Source: Zeus faber
Lineage: Eukaryota > Chordata > Actinopteri > Zeiformes > Zeidae
DNA length: 64,000 bases
Direction of reading: 5' to 3'
Assembly: GCA_960531495.1 (NCBI GenBank)
Contig: OY482851.1
Span: 8,254,214-8,318,213, forward strand
Shown: positions 52,869-63,235 of the stretch, piece after piece
How the letters are laid out: the number at the start of each line of letters is the position of its first letter
How positions within the stretch are numbered: the stretch's first letter is position 1
The notes under the pieces: model-generated
Told to the model about the DNA's origin: nothing
The model's database searches: none
The model's input: the letters and a program-made list of their open reading frames with translations, nothing else
Program-made: the position numbers and the translations under genes

Positions 52869-54060
52869 ATGACCCGGCCCGCGGACCAGGGATTGTTGAC
52901 TCTCGCTTCAAGGTCTTCGCATGAAAGAAAGAATAAAAGACGGTGAGCTCGGAGATTTACGGGCGTATTGCCCTCCATCCCTTCCTGCTGGTACTCAGTT
53001 TGCAGCAGCTCTCTGGGGACCGGCGTCTGGTGCAGAGCATCGGCAATGAAATGTTTTTCCAAGATGGTTGCCGGGGTCATTTGGGAGGCTTAGGGAAGAG
53101 GAAACGCTGTCCAAGACGAGCGCTTTGTAGTTGCCTTTGTTGCAGGTGTTCTGCCAGTCATTGTTAGTGCGCGGGGCTCCATGTTACAAGCTGTCAGACA
53201 TGTGGTGGCGGCCCGGGCCAGACCAGAGCAGCAGAGCCACGATCAGAACGGATCGGATCAGATCAGATCAGATCAGTTTGCATTAGATCAGATTACATTA
53301 CATTACATTAGATCGGATTCAGTGTGGTTGGACGCAGATTAGATTACATTCGATTACAGATCAGTTTAGATCAGATCAGTTTAGCACGCAAAATTAGTAT
53401 GTATGGTATATTAATATGTTACACATTTAACAATAGACATCAGTATTCCAATCAACACTCATTGATCATTTGATATATTTATTCATCCCCGGATACGGTT
53501 AACACACTGACACTTTCTAGGGAACGTCAGTAACTTGTGTCATTAAGACGCATCCCGTGTCATGGTCGTGGGTTTTTGGGGGAAACAGGAAGCTGACGGG
53601 GTGGTTTAGCTCCTCGCGCTCCCAAATTTGTTTCCAATTCTTCTCAGTTTGTAGCAGAACTGAAGCTCCACGTGTTTTAAACTTGTCACAGTGGATCTGA
53701 GGCTCTGCCGTCTGGATGAGGTCAGTGCTGAATGGCTGTCCAGAGCACGCAGGGCATCTGCAAGCGCTTAGGAGCCTCCTTCCCACAATGCACGGGGAGG
53801 CTCCTACAGGAGGGGGTGTTAATGTGCGAGCGAGGATCACTCAATGCGTAATGTAATTCAGATATCTACCGGCCAGAGGTAAAGAGTTTAACACGCTTAG
53901 AGGCTTTTTCACCTCTGAGCCTGACCTTTCATCTGTTTTGGCTTAAACTGTATGGTATGGTGTGGTATGTTATACCGTTTTTACACCAAATTTAGTGTGT
54001 ATACCTGGGTTTTTTAAAAGCGCGGGTAAACCCACTAAAAATAGGCGATTCACCTCCCAC

Positions 54061-54455
54061 CGGGGCGGTGCTGGAGGCCCTCGGAGCCCGGCGGGGAGTG
54101 CAGGGTCCTCCGTTGCAGTGCCCGCGGAGCAGTCCTCACACTCAAAACATTCCATGGTCCCGCATGCGGGAAAAAAGTCGGTAACTTCTGATTGTAGATT
54201 CTAAATGGGATATAAAATGATCAAATGATACACGGATATTCCTGTCTATTTATGTGCCAAAGTGCGGGACACCAACGTGTGTCAGATCGCGCTGGTAAGG
54301 GGGCGAAAAATACAGTGTTTACCATGTTTCCATCACACCGGATCGGAGCTGGAGCCAATAAAAAAAACCTGTGACTACTGCAGAGTCATTTGTCCTGGGA
54401 CTGAATGCTGATTGTAACCTTTCCCACTAAAGACAAAAGTCAGATGTTAGCGGGT
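54061..54455 (+). repeat. Dispersed repeat, copy A
   Basis: GC-rich head (GGGGCGGTGCTGGAGGCCCT) then an AT-rich body (GATTCTAAATGGGATATAAA, TTCCTGTCTATTTATGTGCC) ending near CAGATGTTAG. A diverged copy in the same orientation lies at 61143-61485. Class unknown; no coding frame. Confidence 0.7.
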
Positions 54456-55540
54456 GTTAGCGGTTTTTCATGAAGCGCAAAATAAGTATTATTGTATGTA
54501 GAATGTGCTATTTTGATGTCGGGCTGAGGCTCCCCACTAATATAAAGGAAAAAAACTTTGGTTAAAAAATGAAATTTATATCACCACATTCTGATTTGTT
54601 GCTTTTTCGGTGTCATTTTGACTTCATACTGTAGTTCTTTCAACTGCGAATTCTGTTCCAAGAAGTGGAACGCAATGTAGTATATAACTACCGTATATAC
54701 TGTATACTATATATGCCAATGATGCAAACCACAGATTCTTACAGATTGTCACTTTAAGGGCCCTTATACCGCCAATAAAATGTGATTTCAAACAGCATTA
54801 ATCAGAGAAAATGTTCAGCACGTTGATGCAATTTTGTCCACATGAGACCTTACTGTGAAGTACAGGGAGAAGAGAACAAAAACAGTACAAATATCACATA
54901 AAAAGTTGAGTTCTAACTTCTAAGAAGTTAATGTAGAAAGAAAAAGGCAGGTGTCCAGATATCCATAAAAAAAACCATCTTGATTTATGGGAAGTCAACC
55001 AAATTATAGATCACCTTGTATTAAGGTGTAAGAAACAAAGTCAATGAAAAGATAAACACATTACAATCGCACTCAAAAAATGCATCCAAAATAGCGTACC
55101 AGAATACTATTTAGTACGCCAAATTATTAAAAGAATATTTGGTAGTACGCAAACCCTGCACACTATAGTATAAGTATAAGTATAAGCTGGTATGAATTTC
55201 TCGGCAGCATCATCATAACAACCCTCAATGCGTTGAAAGGTAGTGAAGCATTGAACCCCACGGGGCAGCCCTCTGTCAAAACAATTATATCATTAGCATA
55301 CAAACAAGAAACTATGTTCGCAAAATCAATTTAAATGCTGCGGACATTGTTATATTTACCGAACCCAATATCATCCCTACCGGACGTGTTCAATCTTATA
55401 TCAATTTCCAGTCATCTCAGATGATTCAATAAACCTCACTCAATCTGTCATGAATCCTTTACTGAGACCCAGTATTATATTCATTTGTCTACTCATTTAA
55501 AGGTAATCTAGTTTTGCCTTTAGCCTCATCATTAACTCTC
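54456..55540. other. Intergenic, nothing recognised
   Basis: AT-rich DNA without a convincing gene, RNA or defined repeat. A short tandem AAGTATAAGTATAAG occurs near 55172. Confidence 0.4.
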
Positions 55541-55935
55541 CTGTCATTTCAGATCCGGCCACTCCCCTTTGCTCGACATCACCTAGGTTTCCCGCTCCTC
55601 TCCTCACCTGCAGCTCATTTCCTCATCAGTCACCCAGTACTTATACTGGTCTCCCTCCTCTGTTCTGTGCAAGATTGTCTTTGCTTGGGCTGAGCTCTCC
55701 AGCGTGTCGTCTAGTGCTCTCTCTATTACCTTGTTGACTCCCCAGTTTTTTGACCCTCTGCCTGTCACACAGATTTTGGTTCCCTGCCTATTCCCTGGTG
55801 CACTTGTTTGCCCCCGCTGACGGATATCCTGTTTTTTTGACCCTGGCCTGTTTGTTCGAATAAACCCCTGCTTTGTGAACTGTCACCCGCTCCCCGGTGT
55901 CGTCCTCTGGTCTGAGTCAGTGAGTCTAACAAAAA
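55541..55935 (+). mobile_element. LTR- or SINE-like fragment, class uncertain
   Basis: Pyrimidine-rich text with CCTGGTGCACTTGTTTGCCC, CTGGCCTGTTTGTTCGAATA and a polyadenylation signal (AATAAA, 55859) followed by CCCCTGCTTTGTGAACTGTC. This style is common at the 3' ends of fish retroelements, but TG...CA ends and a partner copy were not established. Confidence 0.3.
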
Positions 55936-55959
55936 CCACGGTCTGACCACTCAGTGGGA

Positions 55960-57805
55960 AGAATGCTGTTACCCAGAAACTTCCCTTAATCATCACAACA
56001 GGCAACAGTAGATACCTTGGTATTGATATCTCCACCAATCTGTCAGATTTGTTCACCCTTAACTTTACTCATTTGCTCAAATCCACAGAAGAAGACCTCG
56101 CTTGATGCTTGAAGACCTCGCTTGATGCTTTTCACTGCTGCTATCCTACCAATTAGTGAGATGGGTAGATCTCACTAATTGGTAGGATAGCAGCAGTGAA
56201 AAGCAATATACTACCAAACATAACCTATATATGTTCGATGAACCCAGTCCAACCAACAGCAAATTTGTTTAATACTCTAGACTCTATAATAAATAAATTA
56301 TATTGGAAACACAAGAAACAGAGTATTCAACTAACAACACTACAGAAAAACATAGACTGTGGAGGCCTAGCAGCCCGAAACTTCAGATACCACTTGTTGC
56401 GGTTCCAGCTCCCACCCGCCACCTAAGTGCCGTTTTCAGGGACCTCCAGCACAGAGACACAGTCGACAGGGGAGTAGACACCAGTTTATTGTAGAGAGTG
56501 GGCTAGTTGGAATAGGCCCAGGAGCAGATAGAGATGCGTAGAGACAAGAGCTCCCCTGCTGAGTGTGTGGGGATGGGGGTTTTACCTGTTGCCCGTTAGG
56601 CCAACCAACGAGCAACAGGTATGCAGCCACTCTGATCCTGGGCCCACAATTACCTGGTAATAAATGGTTACAACCAGGGCAACAATTGGGCCATGGATGG
56701 CGGGACACTGAACAAACAGAATGTCAGGATTTATCTATATTGGATCTCCCATTCCTTACTGAATCTATAAAGAATCAGAATTGCTTTAAAAACCCATTCC
56801 TCACAAGGATTCTGTCAGCCTGGTGGAAATTCAATAAACTCAGTGGTTACACTCCATCTCCAAACAAATTCACTCCAATCTGGCACAACTCGGGTTTTCT
56901 GGTTAAAAACAGACCAATAATCTTCAGGTCTTGGAAAAGACAAGGAATAACTCATCTGGAATACATTTTTGAAGTCAATTCTCTTATATTTTTCCCAACC
57001 TTAATCCAAAGGTATAATATCGGTGGTCACAGTTTTCTGCAATTCTTCCAACTACAGCACTCTCTAAAAGTAAAAAATCGAATTAACCAACATCATCCGA
57101 CAACCACCTCCGATGATTGAACATCTTAACTCATACAGGTAATTTAAAAAAATCCCTTTTCCAGAATAAACAAACTTTTATTCAAAACAGATGACACTTT
57201 ATTTTTTTCCTCCCATGGAATGGGAAAGAGCCCTTGCTGTTTCCACCGATATTAACCTGTGGAAGGTTACTTGCAACACCTTTTCTGTGACCTCCAATTC
57301 AAAATGCAACTCATCCAATATAAGATTGCACAGAGGTCATATCACCCAACACCAAAGGTTCATAATCGGTTTTGTGGATAAAGACGTTTGTTCTCACCGT
57401 TCCCTTAATACCAGAGATGACTACTTTTATGCCATCTGGCTCTGCCCACCTATCAAGACATTCTGGACCAACATCACCGAGAAGCTGTCAACCCTTCTGG
57501 GTCGCAGCATTCCAGTCTCCCCGTCTGTATTTCTCCTCGGTGACCTCTCCTCAGTTGACCCATCACCCAAACACTACCAACCCATTTTGATCGCCTTAAC
57601 AATTGCCAAGAAAATGATATTACTTCATTGCAAAACAGAGATAATCATGCCAATGAATACATCTCAATGGAAAAACTATTGGCAATGTCCAAAAACAAGG
57701 TTGATTCATTTAATGAAATATGAGCTTCTTTTATCACTGACATACAGTAACTCCATCCATCAGTACTTGAGTCTTCATAAGTCGGGGCAATGTCGTAGTG
57801 TTTAG
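55960..57805 (+). pseudogene. L1-type ORF2 C-terminal remnant
   Basis: Pieces in order: SRYLGIDISTNLSDLFTLNF (about 56005-56065), a stop, GRIAAVKSNILPNITYI then KLYWKHKKQS and GGLAARNFRYHLL (to about 56400), an interruption, ILDLPFLTESIKNQNCFKNP to HHPTTTSDD (56740-57117), and a last frame 57191-57805 with RHITQHQRF-like and IWLCPPIKTFW motifs typical of the end of ORF2 (cysteine-bearing region). Stops and frame changes show it is dead; the endonuclease and RT core are absent. Confidence 0.8.
56127..56204. other. 36-bp perfect inverted repeat (fold-back)
   Basis: Arms 56127-56162 and 56169-56204 are exact reverse complements with a 6-nt spacer (GGGTAG). The right arm is the normal LINE coding sequence (encodes SLIGRIAAVK); the left arm is its inverted copy. 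Two 20-nt direct copies of GAAGACCTCGCTTGATGCTT (56091-56110 and 56111-56130) precede it. Confidence 0.95.
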
Positions 57806-58350
57806 GGAGCATGTGGGGGGGTCTTTTGGGTCTCACCGGGACTCTGCGGTCGGTAGCTGCTGAGCAGCTGTGGGGACGTCCCTGGTGCTTGGTGCTGTGG
57901 GCATGGGGGGGTCCCGGGCCCCTTGGGGATGTCAGGGGGGCCGGGGGGTGGCGTCTGCTATTGTCCCTGGGTTGAGCTGGCCGGTCTCCGGGGGTGGGCA
58001 GTGCCCGCAGCTGGCGTCCATTTTGTTGGCTTGAGACGTATATTTGCGGGTTTGGGGCGATGCAAGAACTCGAATTCAGTGCCTACGCCACACAATAGGC
58101 CGAGCGTTTGCGGTGCTGTTGAGGTACAAGCTATGCGGGTAGGGATGTGGTGGGCGGCTGCTATCGTGCCCATCATGCTCCTGTCCCGACGTGCTTCTCG
58201 TCTGTCTGGCAATTTTAATACCACTCATATTAGCTTGGAACACATACACTCACATATAAATCTTCCTCTGAACAACGCTCCACCAGACCAGGGTCTGCCG
58301 GGCAGGAGGGGAGCGAGTGATTCGTGTTCAACATATTTGGAGGACTTGCA

Positions 58351-59420
58351 TGTAGTACCTAATACCTAGTATGTACTGTAGTATGTTGTATGTGGCACTT
58401 TATATGTAGTATGTAGTACGTACTGTAATAAGTAGTAAATAGTACCTAGTATGTAGTATACAGTATCTAGTATGTACTGTAGTAAGTAGTACCTAGTCTG
58501 TAGTATACAGTATGTAGTACATACTGTAGTGAATAGTACCTAGTTTGTAGTATGTAGTACATAGTACTTAGTATGTAGTTTGTAGTACGTACTGTATTAA
58601 GTAATATATAGTACCTAGTATGTAGTATACAGTATTTTGTATATACTGTAGAATGTAGTATATAGTACATAGTACCTAGTATGTAGTATACAGTATCTTG
58701 TATGTACTGTAGTAAGTTGTACCTTGTATGTAGTATGTAGTACATAGTACCTAGTATGTAATATGTAGTATGTAGTACATAGTATGTAATAAGTATTATG
58801 TAGTACCTAGTTTATATATAGTATGTAGTCTGTAATATGTAGTAGGAAGTACCTTGTATGTAGTATGTAGTACCTAGTATGTAGTATAAAGTTTGTCATA
58901 CCTAGTACATAGTATGTAGTAGGTAGTATTTAGAACCTAGTACTTGGTATGTAGTAGGTAGCATGTAGTATCTAAAATATAGTACATACTGTAGTATGTA
59001 GTACATAGTACATAGTATATAGTATGTAGTACCTAGTATGTAGTATGCAGTATGTAGTACATAGTACCTAGTACGTAGTATATAGAAAATAGAAGGTAGT
59101 ACATAGTACCTAGTTCGTAGTATGTAGTATGTATTTCATAGTATGTAGTAGGTAGTACATAGTATGTAGAACCTAAAATGTAGTATGTTGTACATAGTAT
59201 GTAATAAGTAGTATGTAGTACATAGTATGTAGTACATAGTACCTAGTATGTAGTACATAGTATGTAGCATGTATTACATAGTATGTAATACAGTACATAG
59301 TACGTAGAACCTAGTATGTAGTATGTGGTATGTAGTATGTATTACGTATTATGTCGTACATAGTACGTAGTATGTAGTACCTAGTATGTAGTATGTAGAA
59401 TGTACCTAGTATGTCATTTC
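58351..59420. repeat. Degenerate GTAGTATGTA minisatellite
   Basis: About 1.07 kb of short units such as AGTATGTAGTACCTAGTATG, mixing TAGTA, TACCTAG and TACATAG words. Little stop-free frame. It starts where the L1-like 3' region ends. Confidence 0.92.
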
Positions 59421-59934
59421 TGATGCAGGGAAAGTGTCCATTCATCTGGGTTCATGTTGCTGATTTGGGGCCATGTTGCCAGTAGTTCACCATATTTTTC
59501 TTTACTACGGCCCTTTCTCAATCTGCGTTCTTGTCTGTACTTGTGTTCTTGTGGACTTGTGAAACGTCATCAGTCGCATCCCAAGTACTGTTCTAATTCA
59601 AAGTCCGCATCAAGCCAAGTCCAGTCCAAATGTCCGGATGTGGACTTGCCCATTTTATCGAGGATGCATCGGTGGAGACTTGTGTGGATTTGGGACAGCC
59701 AAATATCCCAGAATGCATTTGGCACCAAGCGGTGGTAATGGTATTGGTCCCCAGGAGTCTGTACTCCCGAGTCGAACTTGCCAAGTCTGAACTACCAAGT
59801 CCGCAAGTCCGGACTTCGCGTACTTGGTATTGAGAGATGGCCCATGTCTAACTTTCAAAAGTTGACGTATTCATGTCTATCATCTGTCATTTTTAATTGT
59901 CTTTTTATTTATTTTATTCTGAAAGTCTTTTATG

Positions 59935-60005
59935 CACTATAATAAAGCACCTTGAATTGCCTTTGTGTAGGAAAAGTGCTGTATAAATAAAGTTGCCTTG
60001 AAATG
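59935..60005 (+). mobile_element. LINE 3' tail fragment
   Basis: ACCTTGAATTGCCTTTGTGT then GTGCTGTATAAATAAAGTTG and CCTTG, the same tail style as at 29080-29135. Confidence 0.5.
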
Positions 60006-61072
60006 AAGATGTTTGGAGTTGGTGTCGTTTTCCTCACTGTCGCTGATCCAGCTTTACTCAAGTCCGTGAGTAATTATGAAAACAAATGTTTAATCATTGT
60101 ATCAACATAGCACCAGCGCCAGTCATATCAGTGGGCTTAACCATCCAGTTGTTTTCCTTGAGAAGCATGATGAGGCATTTCTCCCCCGAAAATACCTCGC
60201 GCCTCATCTTTTGACTGGGACTAAGCACTTGGGTTTGAGAGCAACAATACGCGAGTTAAGTGTTTGGTTATTGGATCAGGGTCTGAGGTATTTCGCCACG
60301 ACAGCTCCGTTGACAGTTGCGGCAGCCGCCCTGTTCTGCTGTTGGACCTGGGATTCCTCGCCAGACAAAGGATCCCGTCAAGCCGCCGCACCTTCCTCCT
60401 CCCTGCTCCTCCTTGCTCCTCCCCGTCCTTTCACTCATTGAAATCCCTCGGCATTCACACATCTCGGCGGCATTCAGGTGACATTTTCCTTTTCTCGCTG
60501 CAGATGTGTGAATGTAGCTTTTCCTCCTTTAACCCCCACAAGTCCTGTGGTGACTTGTCAGATAGATAGATGGTTAGATAGATAGATAGATAGATAGACA
60601 GATGATCTTTTTAACTTTTCAACAACTGGAAATTCACATAGTACTCATGTATCTGTGTATTATTTTTTTTTACATGTTTTTCATATACATCAATATGACG
60701 ATATCACATTTTATCCAGAACTAGTTTTTGCAATTGTCGCATTACATCCAGAGGATAACGTTGACTGCAACAGGTTGCCAGGAGGAACACAACTTCCTCT
60801 TTCTAGTCTCATGAGTCTCAAGAGTCAACATGACCCTGAAAAACCCATCATTTATAATTGTTCACGGCAACCTCGCCGAACGCTTTCCTGTCGAGGAACG
60901 TACCGATCGGCTTCAGATTGTCACTGTGCTTCAGTGCAGTCCGATGGGGCAAACGTTTGAAGGTTCAAAAGAATCAAATCGTTCACAAATGACCCAACAC
61001 TACAGTAGAAGCAGCATGGAGCACTGGCAACATGGATACTCCATGCATGGATACTCGCGTGGAGTATAGTCC

Positions 61073-61102
61073 CATGGAGTATCCATGCATGGATACTCCA
61101 TG
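61073..61102. other. 30-bp perfect palindrome
   Basis: Bases 61073-61102 read the same on both strands, centred on ATGCAT. A related sequence lies just left (61030-61056) and pairs with it as an imperfect inverted repeat. Confidence 0.93.
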
Positions 61103-61142
61103 CCGCACTGTGCCTTCTGCGGCGGGGAGCGGGGAGCGGCTT

Positions 61143-61485
61143 GGGGCGGTGCTGAGGTCCCTTGGAGCCCGGCCGGGAGCGTGGGGGTTCTCCGCTGTGC
61201 TCCCCACGGTGCAATCCCAACACGCTCACAACATTTCATGGTCCCCCATGCGGAAAAGAAAGTCAATAACTTCTGATTTTGAGTTTGGATTCTAAATGGG
61301 ATATGAAATGATGGAATGATACCTGTCTGATATTCCTGTCTGTTTATGTGCCATCTATTTATATTAACCCGGGTGTCCTGTTCACTTCAGAGGTGGAGCC
61401 GTTAAACCTGTGTCTATGGCAGGGTCATTTGACCCGGGCCTGGCTGTTTTTACCTTCCCACTGATGACGAATGCCGGATGTTAGT
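61143..61485 (+). repeat. Dispersed repeat, copy B
   Basis: Matches copy A (54061-54455) in the same order: GGGGCGGTGCTGAGGTCCCT head, CATTTCATGGTCCCCCATGC, GATTCTAAATGGGATATGAA, TATTCCTGTCTGTTTATGTG, and a final GGATGTTAG. Divergence is substantial, with small insertions. Confidence 0.7.
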
Positions 61486-62580
61486 TTACTTGTTTTTTCG
61501 TTTCTAGCCTCATGGATGTAGCAGAGAGGGCTGATTTGAGGACGTGCCGAGGAGTCGATAAAACCCTGAAAAACCCCTAATTTCTAACTGTTCATAGATA
61601 CAGCCTCGCTGAATGCTTTGCTCTTGAGAAACGTTGTTACCTCATTAAAGAATGTTTAACTCCTAAAGTACCGTCTGACCGTTGTGCACTGACTTATTTG
61701 TACGGTGACAATTTTCCCCTCATCAGTGTTTTCGGGGCAGTGTGCTAATGACACCAGTCCTTTTCCATCTTATTTTCATTCCGACTCAAATAACATGTCT
61801 CTGAGATAGAGAACATCTCACTTCCCGGAGCCCAACATGCCTGGAATTGTCACAATGATTCATTTTCGCAGGAGTGTAGCGCTGCAGCTGGAAGAGGTTT
61901 GTTCACTTAGTTTGCTTTTTCGGGTCCGTCAGGGAAAACGCAGGCGGTTGCTGGCGCGACGCCAGGGCCGAGCACTGAGCACGACAACCGAATCTCAAGT
62001 CCTGAAAAGACAGCGGAGATCCGACGAGTCAAAACCTGCCCACTGTGTTTATTAAACCGGGCTTCGAAATGAGCAGCTCCACTCTGGTTACAAGCAAAAT
62101 GAAAGACTTTGTGCATTTAATTTTTTTTTTTAGTGGACGAGATGTTTCATATATTGAAGTGTACTTATGTGACCTGGAACCGTTTTAAAGAATGCTCAAA
62201 GTCTTAAATATTTGACCTTGAGGAAAAAAAATGTCTTGGTGTTCTTTCGAGGTGTGTTGACTGATACACATAATATTTGCATGAACAAAAGCAGCCCACA
62301 CTCAGTTTCGTCTTCTTCCTATCTTTCTTTCCTTATTGTGCTGATGGAAAAATCACCCCAAAAAAAATGAGTGTATACAATGATGGAGGCATGAGTTAAT
62401 TCAAACTCTTCATTCTATCTAGGACAAACTGTAATTACAAATAAAACTGAGAATTTGTCAGTGAGCCTCTCTGTAGAGTGGACTTCACACCGAATGCGTA
62501 TCTTCATCCGCATCCGACAGTCGGATCCTCCCCCCGTTGGACGTCGGATGAACTGCATCTAGGTTTCTTATCACTAATTG
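61486..62580. other. Intergenic, nothing recognised
   Basis: No gene seen. Bases 62470-62560 contain TTCACACCGAATGCG and CATCCGACAGTCGGAT, similar in style to DNA at 4300-4330 and 4725-4745, perhaps parts of one old DNA-transposon family. Confidence 0.35.
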
Positions 62581-62582
62581 AG

Positions 62583-62702
62583 GGAAGATTCAAGATTCAA
62601 GATTCAAGATTCCAGAGGTTTGTTTGTCACATAAAATTGGAGAGCTTGTTTTAGTCAAGTACAACAGCGAGTAGTTTTGCGCAGACGGACATTTACCATT
62701 TT
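62583..62702 (-). mobile_element. LINE tail fragment, reversed
   Basis: AAGATTCAAGATTCAAGATT followed by TTTGTTTGTCACATAAAATT is the reverse of the CTTGAAT-type tails seen at 19445-19485. Confidence 0.45.
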
Positions 62703-62876
62703 CGAAAAGATTGAGTTGTAGGTTTACTGAAGTTGAGAAGGGAGAAATATGGATAAATGAAAAGATAAGGTGATGTGAGATTCTTTCTCCGTGGCTCCCT
62801 CTCCATGTGGTGATGAGGATGAAGATGACGAAGGGATGATGCATGACTGGCAAAAGATGGACCACCAGGAGTCTGG
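62703..62876 (+). repeat. Local direct repeat, copy 1
   Basis: Shares with 63083-63235 the ordered words GAGTTGTAGGTTTA, AGATAAGGTGATGTGA, CGAAGGGATGATGCATGACT and AAGATGGACCACCAGGA. Confidence 0.85.
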
Positions 62877-63082
62877 TGGTTTCAGAGAAATGGAGAAGGG
62901 AAAGAGACAGCGAGAGAGGTGGAGCTGGGGAGGTGGTGGGGAGCAAAAGGCGGAACAACCCAATGTCACGTGCATCTGACAGGTATATATATGCTAAGTG
63001 CTGATTGGTAGCAGGTGTGGTCTCTTCTCCCGAAAGCTCAGTTATTTCGAACTCATTTCACGAGTTAGAGACCACACCACAA

Positions 63083-63235
63083 CGAAAAGACAGAGTTGTA
63101 GGTTTATTGATGAGAAGCAAGAAATTTGGATTGATGGGATGGAAGATAAGGTGATGTGATGATTGTGATGGTGACAATGATGATAGCGAAGGGATGATGC
63201 ATGACTGCCGAAAGATGGACCACCAGGAATCTTGC
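63083..63235 (+). repeat. Local direct repeat, copy 2
   Basis: Second copy of the block at 62703-62876, about 380 bases downstream. No open frame is conserved between copies. Confidence 0.85.

Larger units (their letters stand above)
48195..53880. other. Upstream intergenic DNA, no gene recognised
   Basis: Contains an A26 tract (48302-48327), a hAT-like fragment (48854-48925), a LINE-tail-like piece with AT repeat (49010-49240), a GATA array, the 10-11-bp minisatellite (50670-51085), a unique-looking segment (51100-51530), a CT repeat (52829-52866) and a GATCA tandem (53247-53275). Open frames here are short and resemble no family I know. Confidence 0.5.
55945..58350 (+). mobile_element. L1/Tx1-like LINE, 3' portion
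   Basis: The plus strand encodes the C-terminal part of an L1-type ORF2 in several frames, followed by a G-rich 3' region (57800-58030) and a variable segment to 58350. A foreign-looking block interrupts it at about 56400-56710, and a fold-back duplication sits at 56091-56204. A degenerate minisatellite begins right after it. Confidence 0.8.
59421..61140. other. Intergenic DNA with small repeats
   Basis: Contains a LINE-type tail (59935-60005: GTGCTGTATAAATAAAGTTG), a GATA stretch (60561-60598) and an unusual palindrome cluster at 61030-61102. No gene recognised; 59600-59830 has repeated AAGTCCG/CAAGTC words suggesting local duplication. Confidence 0.45.

Noticed and set aside
53517-53840. 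A 107-codon minus-strand frame (MILARTLTPPPVGASP...)
   Set aside because: No recognisable domain, no splice context, and codon use not distinctive; likely chance.
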